Positions 1 to 10,906 are shown, counted from the first letter of the stretch. The stretch is 64,000 bases of DNA from Ovis canadensis (GCF_042477335.2 NC_091251.1:87125501-87189500); one strand, 5' to 3'. The notes: generated by a model not told the origin, from the sequence alone. A program made the numbers and translations.

Positions 1-737
1 TTCCTTCCAAGGAGTAAGCGTCTTTTAATTTCATGGCTGCAGTCACCATCTGCAGTGATTTGGGAGTCCAAAAATAAAGTCTGATACTGTTTCCCCATCT
101 ATTTGTCATGAAGTGATGGGACCGGATGCCATGATCTTAGTTTTCTGAACGTGGAGCTTTAAGCCAACTTTTTCACTCTCCTCTTTCACTTTCATCAAGA
201 GGCTCTTTAGTTCTTCTTCACTTTCTGCCATAAGGGTGGTGTCACCTGCGTATCTGAGGTTATTGATATTTCTCCCAGCAATCTTGATTCCAGTTTGTGC
301 TTCATCCAGCCCAGTGTTTTTCATGATGTACTCTGCATAGAAGTTAAGTAAGCAGGGTGACAATATACAGCCTTGACGTACTCCTTTTCCTATTTGGAAC
401 CAGTCTGTTGTTCCATGTCCAGTTCTAACTGTTGCTTCCTGACCTGTATACAGATTTCTCAAGAGGCAAGTCAGGTGGTCTGGTATTCTCATCTCATTCA
501 GAATTTTCCAGTTTATTGTGATCCACACAGTCAAAGGCTTTGGCATAGTCAATAAGGCAGAAATAGATGTTTTTCTGGAACTCTCTTGCTTTTTCGATGA
601 TCCAGTGGATGTTGGCAATTTGATCTCTGGTTTCTCTGCCTTTTCTAAAACCAGCTTGAACATCTGGACGTTCACGGTTCACGTATTGCTGAAGCCTGAC
701 TTGGAGAATTTTGAGCATTACTTCATTTCGCCCCAAA
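1..737 (-). mobile_element. BovB (RTE) LINE fragment, reverse-transcriptase part of ORF2
   Basis: Antisense BovB text runs in from the window edge. Two overlapping minus-strand frames (106-675 and 494-736) together cover part of the reverse transcriptase. The catalytic YADD box reads YAGD, so the enzyme would be dead. The frame breaks near 504-514, where the expected TTTTCCACAGTTT reads TTTTCCAGTTT, a 2-bp loss. The copy ends abruptly near 737, and its 3' end lies outside the window. Confidence 0.93.
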
Positions 738-834
738 TAAAACTTAACTTACAACTCTCAAATTGTGCATTTTTTAAAAAGTAAGCATTAGATACTGTAA
801 AATTTTTTCATTTGATTTTTACTGTACTCAGAAG

Positions 835-985
835 AGTAGTAATGATTATCCACTTTTACAAATGGGGAAATTGAATCCTATAGAGATTAAGTTTACAGAG
901 GCCAGATGGCCAGTCAGGTTAGCAGAGTCAGGTTTCAAATTCAGGTTTGGTCCATTGCAAAGTCCACTGTTATTTCAATTAAAAT
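835..985 (-). mobile_element. MIR SINE remnant
   Basis: Decayed antisense MIR core: a 'tccacttttacaaatgggga' type block followed by the 'gaggcc...cagtcagg' block. It is old and diverged, with approximate edges. Confidence 0.6.
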
Positions 986-1010
986 AAAAAGGCGGGGGCG
1001 GGAAGGGGGG

Positions 1011-1310
1011 CGTTTTCCCTGATGATTCAGTGGTTGGGAATCTGCCTGCCAGTGCGAGGGACACAGGTTTGATCCCTAGTCTGGGAGGCTCCCACGTGCC
1101 TCAAGGCAACTAGGCCTGTGCACCACCACTACTGAACACCAGCACTGTAACTCCTGAATCCCATTGCACCTAGAGGCCAAGCTCTGCAACAAGAGGAGCC
1201 ACGGCAGTGAGAGGCCCACACACAGTAACTAGGGAGAAGTCCCCGCTGCAACTAGTGAAAGCCCACACGCAGCAACAAAGACCCAGAGCAGCCAAAAAAA
1301 AATAAAAATA
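1011..1310 (+). mobile_element. CHR-type tRNA-Glu SINE
   Basis: Full-length CHR-like SINE. It has a tRNA-derived head (cagtggttgggaatctgcct), the long middle part with repeated 'caccactactga'-type phrases, and an A-rich tail. A second CHR copy abuts it directly. Confidence 0.9.
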
Positions 1311-1573
1311 GGGCTTCCCTGGCGGCTCAGTGGTAAAGAATCTGCCTGCCAATGCAGGAGATTTGGGTTTGATCCCTGATCTGGAGAGATCTCCCAAGCC
1401 ATGGAGTAATTAAACCTGTGTGCCACAACCACTGAGCCTGTGCCCTAGAGCCTGTTCTCTACAAGAGTATGACAAGAGACGCCACTGCAGCTAGAGCCCT
1501 CAGTCACCACAACTAGAGAAAAGTCTGCTCAACAAACGAAAACCCAGCACAGCTATGAATAAATAAAACCTAC
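1311..1573 (+). mobile_element. CHR-type tRNA-Glu SINE
   Basis: Second CHR-type copy in tandem with the previous one, starting gggcttccctggcggctcag and ending in 'aataaataaaacc'. The two copies differ at many sites, so they look like separate insertions and not one recent duplication. Confidence 0.9.
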
Positions 1574-1583
1574 TGCTTGAAAA

Positions 1584-1806
1584 TCCCATGGACGGAGAAG
1601 CCTGGTGGGCTGCAGTCCATGGGGTCGCTAAGAGTCGGGCATGACTGCGCGATTTCACTTTCACTTTTCACTTTCATGCATTGGAGAAGGAAATGGCAAC
1701 CCACTCCAGTGTTCTTGCCTGGAGAATCCCAGAGACAGTAGGCCCCCGTCTATGGGGTCACAGAGAGTTCGACATGACTGAAGCGAATTAGCAGCAGCAG
1801 CAGCAG
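1584..1806 (+). mobile_element. BOV-A2-type SINE, 5'-truncated
   Basis: Dimeric BovA body with the 'ttcactttcacttttcactttc' linker region and a (CAG)n tail. It is flanked by the 10-bp direct repeat TGCTTGAAAA at 1574-1583 and 1807-1816, a target-site duplication (TSD). The first monomer is missing its 5' part. Confidence 0.92.
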
Positions 1807-1816
1807 TGCTTGAAAA

Positions 1817-2740
1817 AAATGTATAATGCATCAAATGAATCAGTATGTCAAAAGACTTCAGTATGTACGAGAACACTTTCAATTAAGATGGTTTAAGTGG
1901 AGGTAAAATGAAATAATTTAAAATACTAAATTAAGAAAAGAAGAGAGAAAAAGAGAAAAAAGGAATGAAGACAAGTTGTGACAAATGGAAAACAACTAGC
2001 AAGATAATAGATGTAAATCCAACATAGCAATAATTACATCAAGTATAAATAGTCTAAGCCAACCCTAGTAAAAGTCAGAGATTATCAGATTGAATTAAAA
2101 AGCTGGGTCAAACTGTAGGCTGCCTACAAGAAACACCCTTTCCATATAAAGATGCAAATTGTTTAAAAGTAAAAGGATAAAGAAGGATAAATCAAAAGAA
2201 TGCTGGATATATTAAAAAATAAGAAATATTACCAAGGATAGGAGGTACATTACATAAAGATAAAAAAATAATTTTATTGAGACGACATAACAATTCTAAA
2301 TGTGTAGCACCCAATAACAGAGCTTGAATATATCTAAAATAAAAACTGATAGACTAGAGAAATCTATAATTATAGTTGGAGATTTCAAGACTCTTCTCTA
2401 GTAGCAAGAAAGAATAAGCAGATAGAAAAATGGGAAAGATAGAGAAGACCAAAACTATTAGCCAACTTCACCTAATTGATCTTTATAAGACGCTCCACCC
2501 ACGAGTGGTTAGCCACTCTTTTCAAGTGCACATGAAATATACCCCACTATAACCTGGACCCGAAAAACAAAACTTCGCAACTTAAAAATAATTGACATCA
2601 AAGTATATTTTCTAACCACAGTGAAATTAAGCTAGAAATCAATAAAAGAAAGATTGCTGGAAGAAGTACCCCATGGGTCAAACTAGAGATCACAAGGGAA
2701 ATTAGAAAATATTTTGAATTGAATGCAAAGTCAAAAATGC
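1817..2740 (+). mobile_element. Old L1 (L1M) ORF2 remnant
   Basis: A-rich sense L1 text matching the endonuclease-to-RT part of an ancient L1 ORF2, for example 'ctataattatagttggagat' and 'ctccaccca...'. It is full of stops and indels. No frame is usable. Confidence 0.75.
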
Positions 2741-3004
2741 TGACATTTTACAAAGTCCATCTGGTCTGAATCAGTGTGATTTGCCTGCAGGTTTTGAGGA
2801 AATGTGCCACTGAGGCTATTTTATTAAAACACAGGGGCAAGGATACCATGACTTCAGCAGTCTTTACAATGAAGAGCATATGAGTAATGTCTGTACAGTG
2901 CCCTCCCCTCCCGCTCCCACTCTTTCTGCAGCCCTGGCTCTTCCCTGGTTTCAGGGAGGGAACACATACACAATAGAATTTCACCTTAGACGCTGTGCAT
3001 GTGT

Positions 3005-3222
3005 ACTAAGTCACTTCAGTAATGTCCAACTCTCTGAGACCCCATGGACTGTAGCCTACCAGGCTCCTCTGTCAGTGGGATTTTCCAGGCAAGAATACTA
3101 GAGTGGGTTGCCAGGCCCTCCTCCAGGGGATATTCCCAACTTAGGGATCGAACCCAAGTCTCATTATGTCTCCTGCATTGCAGGCAGGTTCTTTACCACT
3201 GGCACCACTGAAAAGCCTCCTA
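3005..3222 (-). mobile_element. Bov-tA SINE
   Basis: Antisense Bov-tA: BovA part (cccatggactgtagcctacc) followed by the tRNA-Glu head (tttaccactggcaccactga). The element is moderately diverged. A poor TSD is visible around TAGACGCTGTG / TAGACACTACTG. Confidence 0.9.
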
Positions 3223-3529
3223 GACACTACTGTGCTGTGAAGTATTTCTGGGAGAGCATCTTGCCCATGATAAGAAAATCACTGTGCAATGAAGAAAGAG
3301 ACAGGAGGCTTTCACCTCAATGAGCAGGAGTCAGATCTCTTCCTGGCTCTGTGTTTAAACACTTTCCAACCACAACATCAAGCATGTCTTGCCCTGTGGC
3401 AAACCTCTGAAGAGAACCAGAGGCCTGTGGGAAATTCATGCCGTCATCATGGGTGACACAGGCAGAATGGGGACTTACATGACAGGGGAAAAACCAACCT
3501 AAGTAGGGGCAGGTACAGATTACAGTGTT
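3223..3529. other. Single-copy stretch, no gene seen
   Basis: No family is recognised. It holds the end of an open frame (3108-3323) that only reads through from the SINE. No splice or coding pattern could be supported. Confidence 0.5.
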
Positions 3530-3712
3530 ATTAATATAATCACAGCATGTATGTACTGCTCACTCTGTCCCAGGCATCATCTCTTTGGACCTTGCAGTAA
3601 CCCTATGCGGTGGGTCCATTCTGCAGAGGAGAGACTGAAGCCCAGCAAGTTAAATTGCTTAGAATTCCACAACCAGCAAGTGGACAGACCATGGATTCCA
3701 TTCAAGCAGTTT
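3530..3712 (-). mobile_element. MIR SINE remnant
   Basis: Antisense MIR: 'gtcccaggcatcatc...' then 'cattctgcagaggagagact' then 'ccacaaccagcaagtgg'. Diverged. Confidence 0.7.
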
Positions 3713-3769
3713 GCTCTGGCAGCTGAGTAGCTCCAGGGGGTTCATACTGAAAAATACATGGTCTCAGCT

Positions 3770-3925
3770 AGTCCCCACAAGGACCCTGAGGGAGGCCTTG
3801 TAATCAAATGGGGAAATGATCCGGAGAGGTTACATGACTTACCCGTGGTCATTAGGCTGTTACGGCAGGTCTCGGGTTAGGACTCAGTCCTTCTAACCCC
3901 CAGGCCCGCGCCCTTTGTGCCACAC
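3770..3925 (-). mobile_element. MIR SINE remnant
   Basis: Second antisense MIR, with a core like 'aatggggaaatgatccggag', 'gttacatgacttacc' and a 3'-side 'aggactcagtccttc' block. It is close to the previous MIR but a separate copy. Confidence 0.7.
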
Positions 3926-4182
3926 AATGCTGCCTCCCTCACCTGGGAGCTCTGGGAGAATCGCTCATATTTCTTCCATCCTGCTGTTATACTTTCCAAA
4001 GTACCGGCGTGACCAGGTGCAGATGCACGTATGGATACAATGAACAGAGCAGAGGCGGTATGACTGTGGCCCAGGTCATAGAGCTGCCAAGTACGAGAGC
4101 CAGGGGAGGGGCTGGGAATTACGGGGCTGTGTGGGTCCATATAATTAGGGCTCTGGTCTGAGAGCCTCAGGCCATACATATA

Positions 4183-4350
4183 AGCTGTGTGATCTCAAGC
4201 AAGTGACTTAATTTCTCTGAGCCTCTATTTCCTTGTCTAAAAACTTGGGGTTAAAGTATTAATGATTTCATAGAGTCACTTTGAATATTGAAGGAGTAAA
4301 TGCGCATAAAGCATTGAATCCAGTGCCTAGCACGTAGGAAGCACCAAGGC
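4183..4350 (+). mobile_element. MIR SINE, sense
   Basis: Sense MIR: gctgtgtgatctcaagcaag, 'tgacttaatttctctgagcc', then 'ccagtgcctagcacgtagga'. This is one of the better preserved MIRs in the window. Confidence 0.85.
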
Positions 4351-4352
4351 AG

Positions 4353-4566
4353 AAAGTGAAAGTGAAGTCGCTCAGTCGTGTCTGACTCTTTTCGATCCCA
4401 TGGATTGTAGCGTACCAGGCTTCTCCATCCATGGGATTTTCGGGCAAGAGTACTGGAGTGGGTTGCCATTTCCTTCTCCAGGGCATCTTTCCAACCCAGG
4501 GATCGAACCCGAGTCTCCCACATTGTAGGCAGACGCTTTACCATCTGAGCCACCAGGGAAGTCACA
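4353..4566 (-). mobile_element. Bov-tA SINE
   Basis: Full antisense Bov-tA, from 'aaagtgaaagtgaagtcgct' to the tRNA head 'accatctgagccaccaggga'. It explains the SINE-coded open frames seen on both strands here. Confidence 0.95.
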
Positions 4567-4884
4567 GGGGCAACACAGGTACATTTTCTAAGTGTTGCTT
4601 CTAAGTGCTTGCTTGTCGCTATACTCCTATGGCTATAAACCCTGGATGGCAAAAAAAAAAACAACAACAACACAAAGTTTTTCTCTTCCCTCTTCCCTTC
4701 TGGAGAGTGGTGGTTTTTGCCTCATGCCTCCCCTGTGTGCTCACCAGCCTGAAGGCTTGGAGACATTTGCTTGTCAGGGCCTGTCTCCATGGTACACCGG
4801 AGCCTCTCTGCTTTTAGTACAACTCCAGCATTTAGGAAATTCTCCCTGGGTCCAGAGACGGTGTGTCTAGCAGTTCATTCTTTT
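4567..4884. other. Single-copy stretch with short A-rich tract
   Basis: Contains an A-rich run near 4650-4672. Two overlapping plus-strand open frames (4592-4870, 4605-4817) show no recognisable domain. Confidence 0.4.
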
Positions 4885-5032
4885 TTAAAAATATATTTAT
4901 TTTTGTTTTTTACTGCCTCAGGTCTTAGCTGCAGCATGTAGGATCTATTCATAGTTTCCTGACTTGGAATCAAACCCGTGCTCCTGCATTGGGAGCACAG
5001 AATCTTAGTCACTGGACAACCAGCGAAGGCTC
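4885..5032 (-). mobile_element. CHR-type SINE, 3' part
   Basis: T-rich start, then the antisense CHR phrases 'ggtcttagctgcagcatgta' and 'gacttggaatcaaacccgtg', ending at the head 'tagtcactggacaaccagcg'. Confidence 0.8.
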
Positions 5033-5099
5033 AGTTGAGATTTTTAGAGGTAATATCTCTAGAGTCTGCCCTGAGATTTGTAGGGGATTGCCCTTACAG

Positions 5100-5322
5100 T
5101 GGGCCTTCCCAAGTGGTGCTAGTGATAAAGAATCTGCCTGTCAATGCAGGAGATGCTGGAGTCAAGGATTCAATCCCTGGGTCGGGAAGATCCCCTGGAG
5201 GAGGGCATGGCAACCCACTTCAGGGTTCTTCCCTGGAAAATCTCATGAACAGAGGAACCTGGTGGGCTGTGGTCCATAGTGTCTCAAAGAGTGAGACATG
5301 TCTGAAGCGACCTAGCACACAC
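5100..5322 (+). mobile_element. Bov-tA SINE
   Basis: Sense Bov-tA with head (taaagaatctgcctgtcaat), the 'ggtcgggaagatcccctgga' hinge and a BovA tail ending 'gaagcgacctagcac'. Confidence 0.95.
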
Positions 5323-5354
5323 GCATGCATTTAAGGTAGGTGATTATCCTTAAG

Positions 5355-6035
5355 GTTCAGTTCAGTTCAGTTGCTCAGTCGTGTCCGACTCTTTGCGACC
5401 CCATGAGTCGCAGCACGCCAGAACTCCCTGTCCATCACCAACTCCCGGAGTTCACCCAAACTCATGTCCAGCAAGTCAGTGATGCCATCCAGCCATCTCA
5501 TCCTCTGTTGTCCCCTTCTCCTGCCCCCAATCCCTCCCAGCATCAGGGTCTTTTCCAATGAGTCAACTTTTCGCATGAGGTAGCCAAAGTATTGGAGTTT
5601 CAGCTTCAACATCAGTCCTTCCGATGAACACCCAGGACTTATCTCCTTTAGGATGGACTGGTTGGATCTCCTTGCAGTCCAAGGGACTCTCAAGAGTCTT
5701 CTCCAACACCACACTTCAAAAGCATCAGTTCTCTGGTGCTCAGCTTTCTTCACAGTCCAACTCTCACATCCGTACATGACCACTGGAAAACCCATAGCCT
5801 TGACTAGACAGACCTTTGTTGGCAAAGTAATGTCTCTGCTTTTTTTTTTTTTTTTTGTCTCTGCTTTTTAATATGCTATCTAGGTTGGTCATAACTTTCC
5901 TTTCAAGGAGTAAGCGTCTTTTAATTTCATGGCTGCAATCACCATCTGCAGTGATTTTGGAGCCCCAAAAATAAAGTCTGACACTGTTTCCACTGTTTCC
6001 CCATCTATTTCCCATGAAGTGATGGGACCAGATGC
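5355..6035 (-). mobile_element. BovB LINE, 3' end, 5'-truncated
   Basis: Starts at the BovB 3' tail (repeated AGTTC units) and runs antisense through the C-terminal part of ORF2. A minus-strand frame at 5367-5825 (152 residues) encodes the conserved BovB C-terminal region, including CESWT and W-C-W-R-R-L motifs. At 5831-5870 the phrase GTCTCTGC is duplicated around 17 Ts. The same structure occurs in the BovB at 41 kb. Confidence 0.95.
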
Positions 6036-6299
6036 CAGATCCTTTCAATTAAGAACATCCAAATCTGCCCACTGGACAGATGAAATGCTAGAATCCCTTT
6101 TTCTTGCACCAAAATGTATCAATATGTATCAAGTCCTAAAAAAGTTCATTCTCCACTATGATCCTTCATAACTTTTTCAAATGGACATAGCTTTGAAGAA
6201 AATTAACCTTATTTCGAGATGCAGTTTAGTGCAGTGAACAACAAAAAAAAAACACTGGACTCTCAAAAGTCCTAGCTGGTTAGCTAGACGATTGTACCC
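6036..6299. other. Single-copy stretch
   Basis: AT-rich sequence with a short A9 run near 6243. No family or gene is recognised. Confidence 0.4.
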
Positions 6300-6651
6300 C
6301 AAATTGTGAAAATGGTTTTCTCACAGTGGTGAAATTGTAGATGATGTTTTCCTTCTGCTTCTGTATTTTACTAATTTTTATACCATAAGAAAGAATTACT
6401 TGAATAATTTATCCTAAGGAAATAACCACTTACTCTGATAAAGATGTTTTAACAGCATTGTTTATGGAGAAAACAACAAATAAGCTGAATGTTCACCAAG
6501 AGGGAATTACTTAACCTGAATATGGGTCACCCATATAATGATATATAACACATCCACAGAAAATGGTGTTTCCAAAGAATATTTATTATCATGGGGAATA
6601 CTCATGATGTAATGTTAACTAAAAAACACTGTATATAATAACACACTCAGT
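6300..6651 (+). mobile_element. Probable L1M 3'-region remnant
   Basis: Phrases such as 'cttctgcttctgtattttac' and 'catgatgtaatgttaactaa' resemble 3'-end text of old L1 families. It is strongly decayed, and the family assignment is tentative. The next SINE interrupts it at 6663. Confidence 0.45.
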
Positions 6652-6662
6652 AGAATGACTAG

Positions 6663-6962
6663 AGGGCTTCCCTGGTGGTACAGTGGTTAACAGTCCACCT
6701 GCCAATGCAGGAAACACAGGTTGGATCCCTGGTCTGGGAAGGCCCGACGTGCCAAGGAGCAACTAAAGCGGCTGCGCCACAACTACTGAGCCTGCAGTGC
6801 CCCTATTGAAGCCTGCGTGCCTAGAGCCCTGTGCTCTGCAACAAGAGACGTCACCACAATGCAAAGTCCTCGCCCACATCGAAGAGTAGCCCCAGCTTGC
6901 TGCAGCTAGAGAAAGGCCTGTGCAGCTACAAGGACCCAGCCTAGCCGAAATAAACAAATAAC
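6663..6962 (+). mobile_element. CHR-type SINE with perfect 11-bp TSD
   Basis: Complete CHR element from gggcttccctggtggtacag to an A-rich tail. It is flanked by AGAATGACTAG at 6652-6662 and 6963-6973. The long middle region with 'ctactgagcctgcagtgcc' is intact. Confidence 0.96.
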
Positions 6963-6973
6963 AGAATGACTAG

Positions 6974-7065
6974 GATGAAAACTTCTGACCAAACTGTTAT
7001 TGCAGATGAGAAGGAACTGGAACACTCATCCACAACTGGTGGGACTATAAAACGGTGCAAATTTT
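6974..7065 (+). mobile_element. L1 ORF2-end remnant
   Basis: Short sense L1 phrase, 'ggaactggaacactcatcca' to 'actataaaacggtgcaaa'. This text sits near the end of mammalian L1 ORF2. Confidence 0.5.
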
Positions 7066-8469
7066 TTTTCTGTGGGACCCTCCCAGCCCTGACCTTCCCA
7101 GTGACCATCTCCTTCCTTGAGCCCCAAAATGGTGAGGACCCCAGGTTCTATTCTGGGGGGAACTCCCACTCCCATAGGTCCTGTATGTGAAGGTATCCAA
7201 TGACTAGTTTTACCAAATTAGATCATTTGTATTCAGTTGGTTTGGCGGGACAAAGGAAAGGAGCCATCGCCCTTAACAGAGGGTGCTGATGCAAGGGCCA
7301 AGGGAGAGAGCAGGGACCGTGACCCTAAACCTCTCACAGGATTCAGGAATTCCTGTGCGCAGTCCTCGGGATAGATAATAAAGCTGGCCGAAACATTCGC
7401 TGGCCCAGATCAGACTAGGTGCTTCTTCGCTCTCTTCCTGCCTTCGGTGCCTCTTCACCCAGGCTGGTTTTGCCACTGGAATATATATTCCATGGCTTTG
7501 ATTCTGTTCATAAAGAACTAGCAGTTTTGGTTGAAACCTGGCCCATCTTGTTCAAACCATCTTCACAGTGGCTCACTGTGTGTTTCCAGACTATGCTCTT
7601 TGCCTTATTCTAACTTCCCCATACTGAGAAGAGAGCTGAGAAAACTTGGCACTGCTGTGCCTTCTAGACCTGCCACCCACCACGGGAAATGGGTGTGGCA
7701 CTGAGAAACCAGACCGGCCCTGCCCACAGCACATAATCACCGGGTTTCTTATTCGGATGGCCCAAGCCAGTGCCAGGCCTCTTGTACGTGTAGGAGCCAG
7801 GACATAAAATCCCACCCTTTCTTCCAAAACAAACCTAGGGAGGCTTTATTCTGTGTTGCTTTTCTTTGATGAGGTTTTCCGGGGCCCGATGGGTGACTCT
7901 GCTCTCTCCCCGTGGCCTCTAATTATTGCCCACACTCGGTCCTGTCTGTTGTGGTTCCTGAGTTGTGAATGGAAGTGTACCTGGATGTTTTATCATCGCT
8001 TTGGAACATGAGCCTAGACAAGCATGCCGTTCCCTGTAATTTCCATTCCTTTGGATTCCTATTCAGCCTCAGTTTTTTGCTGAGACAGCATATGAAGCAA
8101 AGAATGATCAAGGTCTGGGCCCCTCTCCAAAGTGCCAGCTACCTCCCTCTCTTACCAGGGGTGAAATCAAATGACGCAGCTAGTTCCCTGCTTTAGCCAG
8201 CTGTCCATCAGCAAGGTCGTCCATCCTACTCACCATCAAGATGCCAAGGGGTGAGAGAGGTTCCCAAAGGTAGAGGCCTGGCTTCTGTCCCCAAGGAGTT
8301 CGCCAAGTAGACTCTGCCCTCAAGCATACTCTCCAGAGAGTATGACCAATAACCAGCAGGACCAGTTCCCGATCCAGGAGGACACCCAGCGCTGTGACTG
8401 AACTTGTTGCGCATAAAATGACAGCTCTACAGACTCAGAGCTGCTTGAGGTCAGTGTGGCCTGGAGGGT
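7066..8469. other. 1.4-kb single-copy block, no gene recognised
   Basis: One of the longest repeat-poor stretches. Open frames on both strands are under 80 codons and carry no recognisable motif. It includes a perfect 16-bp palindrome, TGGAATATATATTCCA, at 7477-7492. It could be intron or intergenic DNA, and nothing in it marks an exon. Confidence 0.5.
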
Positions 8470-8560
8470 TCTGAGACTGTGACCTGGAAAAGGAGCTGTT
8501 TGAACTGAATCTTAAAAACTAAGTAAGGGTTATTTAGGTGGAAAAGGAGGGAAGAAATTA
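8470..8560 (-). mobile_element. L2 LINE remnant
   Basis: Text like 'gctgtttgaactgaatctta' followed by 'aagtaagggttatttaggtg' resembles the antisense L2 phrase about aggregating/weight-like 'gagctgagactt...'. Weak, short match. Confidence 0.4.
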
Positions 8561-8726
8561 AAGGTGCTCCACCCTGCATAAAAGTGAGGGTGAGCCCAGC
8601 TCTCCCAGGGACCCACGCTGTGGTCTCTTTCTTTACTCTGAAGTTCTTGCAGACCCTCTCCTTCAACTGCTTTACCTGAGAAGAAGGCCAGTCCTAAAGA
8701 AGAGGTGATTCAGACCCCTGAAGGTC

Positions 8727-8928
8727 GTGGTGAGTTAGTTGCCAACTCTTTGGGACCCCATGGACCGCAGCCCGTCAGGCTCCTCCGTCCACAGGATTTT
8801 CCAAGCAAGAATACTGGAGTGGGTTTCTGTTTCCATCTCCAGGGGATCTGTCCGTCCCAGGTACCGAACCCACGTCTACTGCATTGGCAGATGGATTCTT
8901 TACCGCTGAGCCACCAGGGAAGTCCTCC
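8727..8928 (-). mobile_element. Bov-tA SINE
   Basis: Antisense Bov-tA with BovA part 'ccatggaccgcagcccgtca' and tRNA head 'ctttaccgctgagccaccag'. It accounts for the SINE-derived open frames on both strands at 8705-8998. Confidence 0.95.
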
Positions 8929-9808
8929 TGAAAGTGAAGCAGCCCCTAAATCCCAGCTCCCCCACTCCAGTCCCAAGGAACACAATGCATGTGTATAAAG
9001 TCGCTGAAGTAAAAGTAGCTGATTACAGAACCTGAGGCAGGAGGCGGGGGAAGGGGAAGACGGAGGCAGATAGCGTTGGGTGCCCCGAGGTCATGTGGGG
9101 TGGAAGATGAGAGGGTGGGGGAGACCCCAGAGGAACTGCTGAAGGAGGCTGAAGGTCGGTGCGGAGACTCTGCTCTGTTGTGGGAGGAGGTTGAATGGCT
9201 AGACAGCTGTTTGTCTTGTAGCTGTGGGCAGAGGCAACTGGAAAAAAGGAGTCAAGGGCTGATTTGTCCAGCCTCTGGGTTCTGTGTGGAGCCTTCATAA
9301 CCCAGTAACAAGATTTTATTTGATGTAACAGACTGTATCTTCCCTCCCTTCCATAGCTACAAAGGATTTTATGGTTAAAAACCTGTTCATGGAGAGAAAA
9401 TACTAGGAAGGACATGTGTGGCGAGCTCTGTGACCCTCGGTCCCTGGTTAGTCTCAGATCCTCTGCAGTATCTGTCTGCACTTGACTTGGGGGGTCCCAG
9501 TTACTGCTGACCCAGAGCCAGCTCTTGCCTGCCCCACCCCACACGCCCCAGCAATGCTGGCTCTCCTAACTGCCATGCTAACAATCGCCCAGGCAAGACT
9601 GGAGCATCCTGAACCAGCCCAGGCTCTGACCCTGGGTCAGAACCAGGGAAGGGGAGGGGGAGAGGAAGGCAGCCCAGTACATGGGAACAGGGAACCCAGA
9701 GGATGCCAGGAGGGCCCCTGTACTTGAGACAGGGGCTCTGGGACTGTCAAACTGCCTGGGAGCTGTGAGTATTTTGATTTGAGTCTGGGAGTAGCTTTTA
9801 TTGATATC
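8929..9808. other. 0.9-kb single-copy block
   Basis: Purine-rich start (9030-9150) and a GC-rich middle. A 173-codon minus-strand frame (9023-9544) and a 74-codon plus-strand frame overlap here. Neither has a recognisable motif, and such overlap is typical of chance frames in GC-rich DNA. No splice-site pair is convincing. Confidence 0.45.
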
Positions 9809-9821
9809 CATGTATTTATTC

Positions 9822-10038
9822 GGAGCTTCCCAGGTGGCGCTAGTGGTGAAGAACCTGCCTGCCAGTATAGGAGATGTAAGAGATGTGGGTTCAGTCCCTG
9901 GGTCAGGAAGATCCCCTGGAGGAGGGCATGGCAACCCATTCCAGTACTCTTGCCTGGAGAAACCCATGGAAAGAGGAGCTTGGTGGGCTACGGTCTATAG
10001 GGTCACAGAGTCAGACACCGCTGAAGTGACTTAGCATG
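9822..10038 (+). mobile_element. Bov-tA SINE with perfect 13-bp TSD
   Basis: Sense Bov-tA flanked by CATGTATTTATTC at 9809-9821 and 10039-10051. The head, hinge and BovA tail are all present. A perfect 13-bp TSD suggests a fairly young insertion. Confidence 0.97.
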
Positions 10039-10164
10039 CATGTATTTATTCATCAGGATTATAAATCAAAAGGTCTTGTCTGTGCCCTTCACCACTATTT
10101 TCCCAACAAGTGGTATCGGAATGGCACTGCCAGGCAGAAGTCCCCACAAAGATTACGTCAAGGA

Positions 10165-10290
10165 AAGGAGAATATAAATTCCATGAGCGAAAGAGGCTTG
10201 GTGTGTTTTTACTGCCATATCCCTGGTGCACAAAGTAGCGACTAAATAAATATTCATTTATTGAATGGATGATAAGTGAATGGATGAACT
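10165..10290 (+). mobile_element. L2 LINE 3' end, sense
   Basis: 'aattccatgagcgaaagagg' then 'ccctggtgcacaaagtagcg' then 'aaataaatattcatttattg' follows the L2 3'-end order. Diverged. Confidence 0.65.
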
Positions 10291-10384
10291 GGGCACTGAA
10301 AAATCACTCAATCAAGGATGAAAGGGTTTTAAAAAGGTTGTAATTGGGGCGAGTTAGGGTAGAAATTTTGCAAAGCCTAAATTC

Positions 10385-10510
10385 CAGATCCATGCATTCA
10401 TTTATTGAGCACTGTTGTATGCCAGGCACAATGATAGATGTTTGAGATAGAGAAATGAATCAGATATGACCCGTCTTCAAGGTCACAGGAGACTTTAAGC
10501 AAAATAAAGG
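10385..10510 (-). mobile_element. L2 LINE 3' end, antisense
   Basis: 'cattcatttattgagcactg', 'tatgccaggcacaatgatag' and 'gagatagagaaatgaatcag' follow the antisense L2 3' end. Confidence 0.65.
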
Positions 10511-10529
10511 CCAAAAATGACTCTGGAAT

Positions 10530-10710
10530 TTAACCTCGAAACAAGTCAATGAGGTTGGTGATATTATTTGCTCCATTTTATAGTTGAGAAAATACGGGCA
10601 CAGAGAGGTTAAGTAATTTCCCTGAGATCACACAGCTAGGAAATGGTCAATGTAGGCTTCCAATCCAGGCATTCTGACCTAGAGTTGGAGCTCTTAGCTA
10701 CCGCTCTGAA
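10530..10710 (-). mobile_element. MIR SINE, antisense
   Basis: Well-kept MIR core: 'cattttatagttgagaaaat', 'gcacagagaggttaagtaat', 'gatcacacagctaggaaatg'. Confidence 0.85.
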
Positions 10711-10906
10711 ACATAAGGAAGGGTAGAGAATCGCCCTTTACTGTTCATGATGGTGTAAAAACCCCTGAAGTTTGCTTCATCAGGAATAGTAGAGAGTTAC
10801 AGTCAGCAAAATCTTTTCAGTTCCAGGGTCCCAAAGACTTTGACAATCTGAAGACTGTCTGGACACCCTTTCCAGAAAACTGCAAATACAATTCTGGGGT
10901 TTTGTT

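Noticed and set aside
1311-1390. tRNA-like sequences with A- and B-box-like text at SINE heads.
   Set aside because: They are tRNA-Glu-derived SINE heads (CHR, Bov-tA) without a complete cloverleaf. They are not tRNA genes.
1791-1806. (CAG)n runs here and at 17922-17941 as possible polyglutamine coding repeats.
   Set aside because: They are the normal 3' tails of BOV-A2 SINEs and lie in no coding frame.
5840-5856. T17 tract as a retrotransposon poly-A tail marking a separate insertion.
   Set aside because: BovB sequence continues on both sides with a short duplicated phrase, so it is an internal expansion and not an insertion end.
7477-7492. Perfect 16-bp palindrome TGGAATATATATTCCA as a possible regulatory site.
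   Set aside because: It is mostly alternating AT, and palindromes of this kind arise often by chance in AT-rich DNA. No flanking support.
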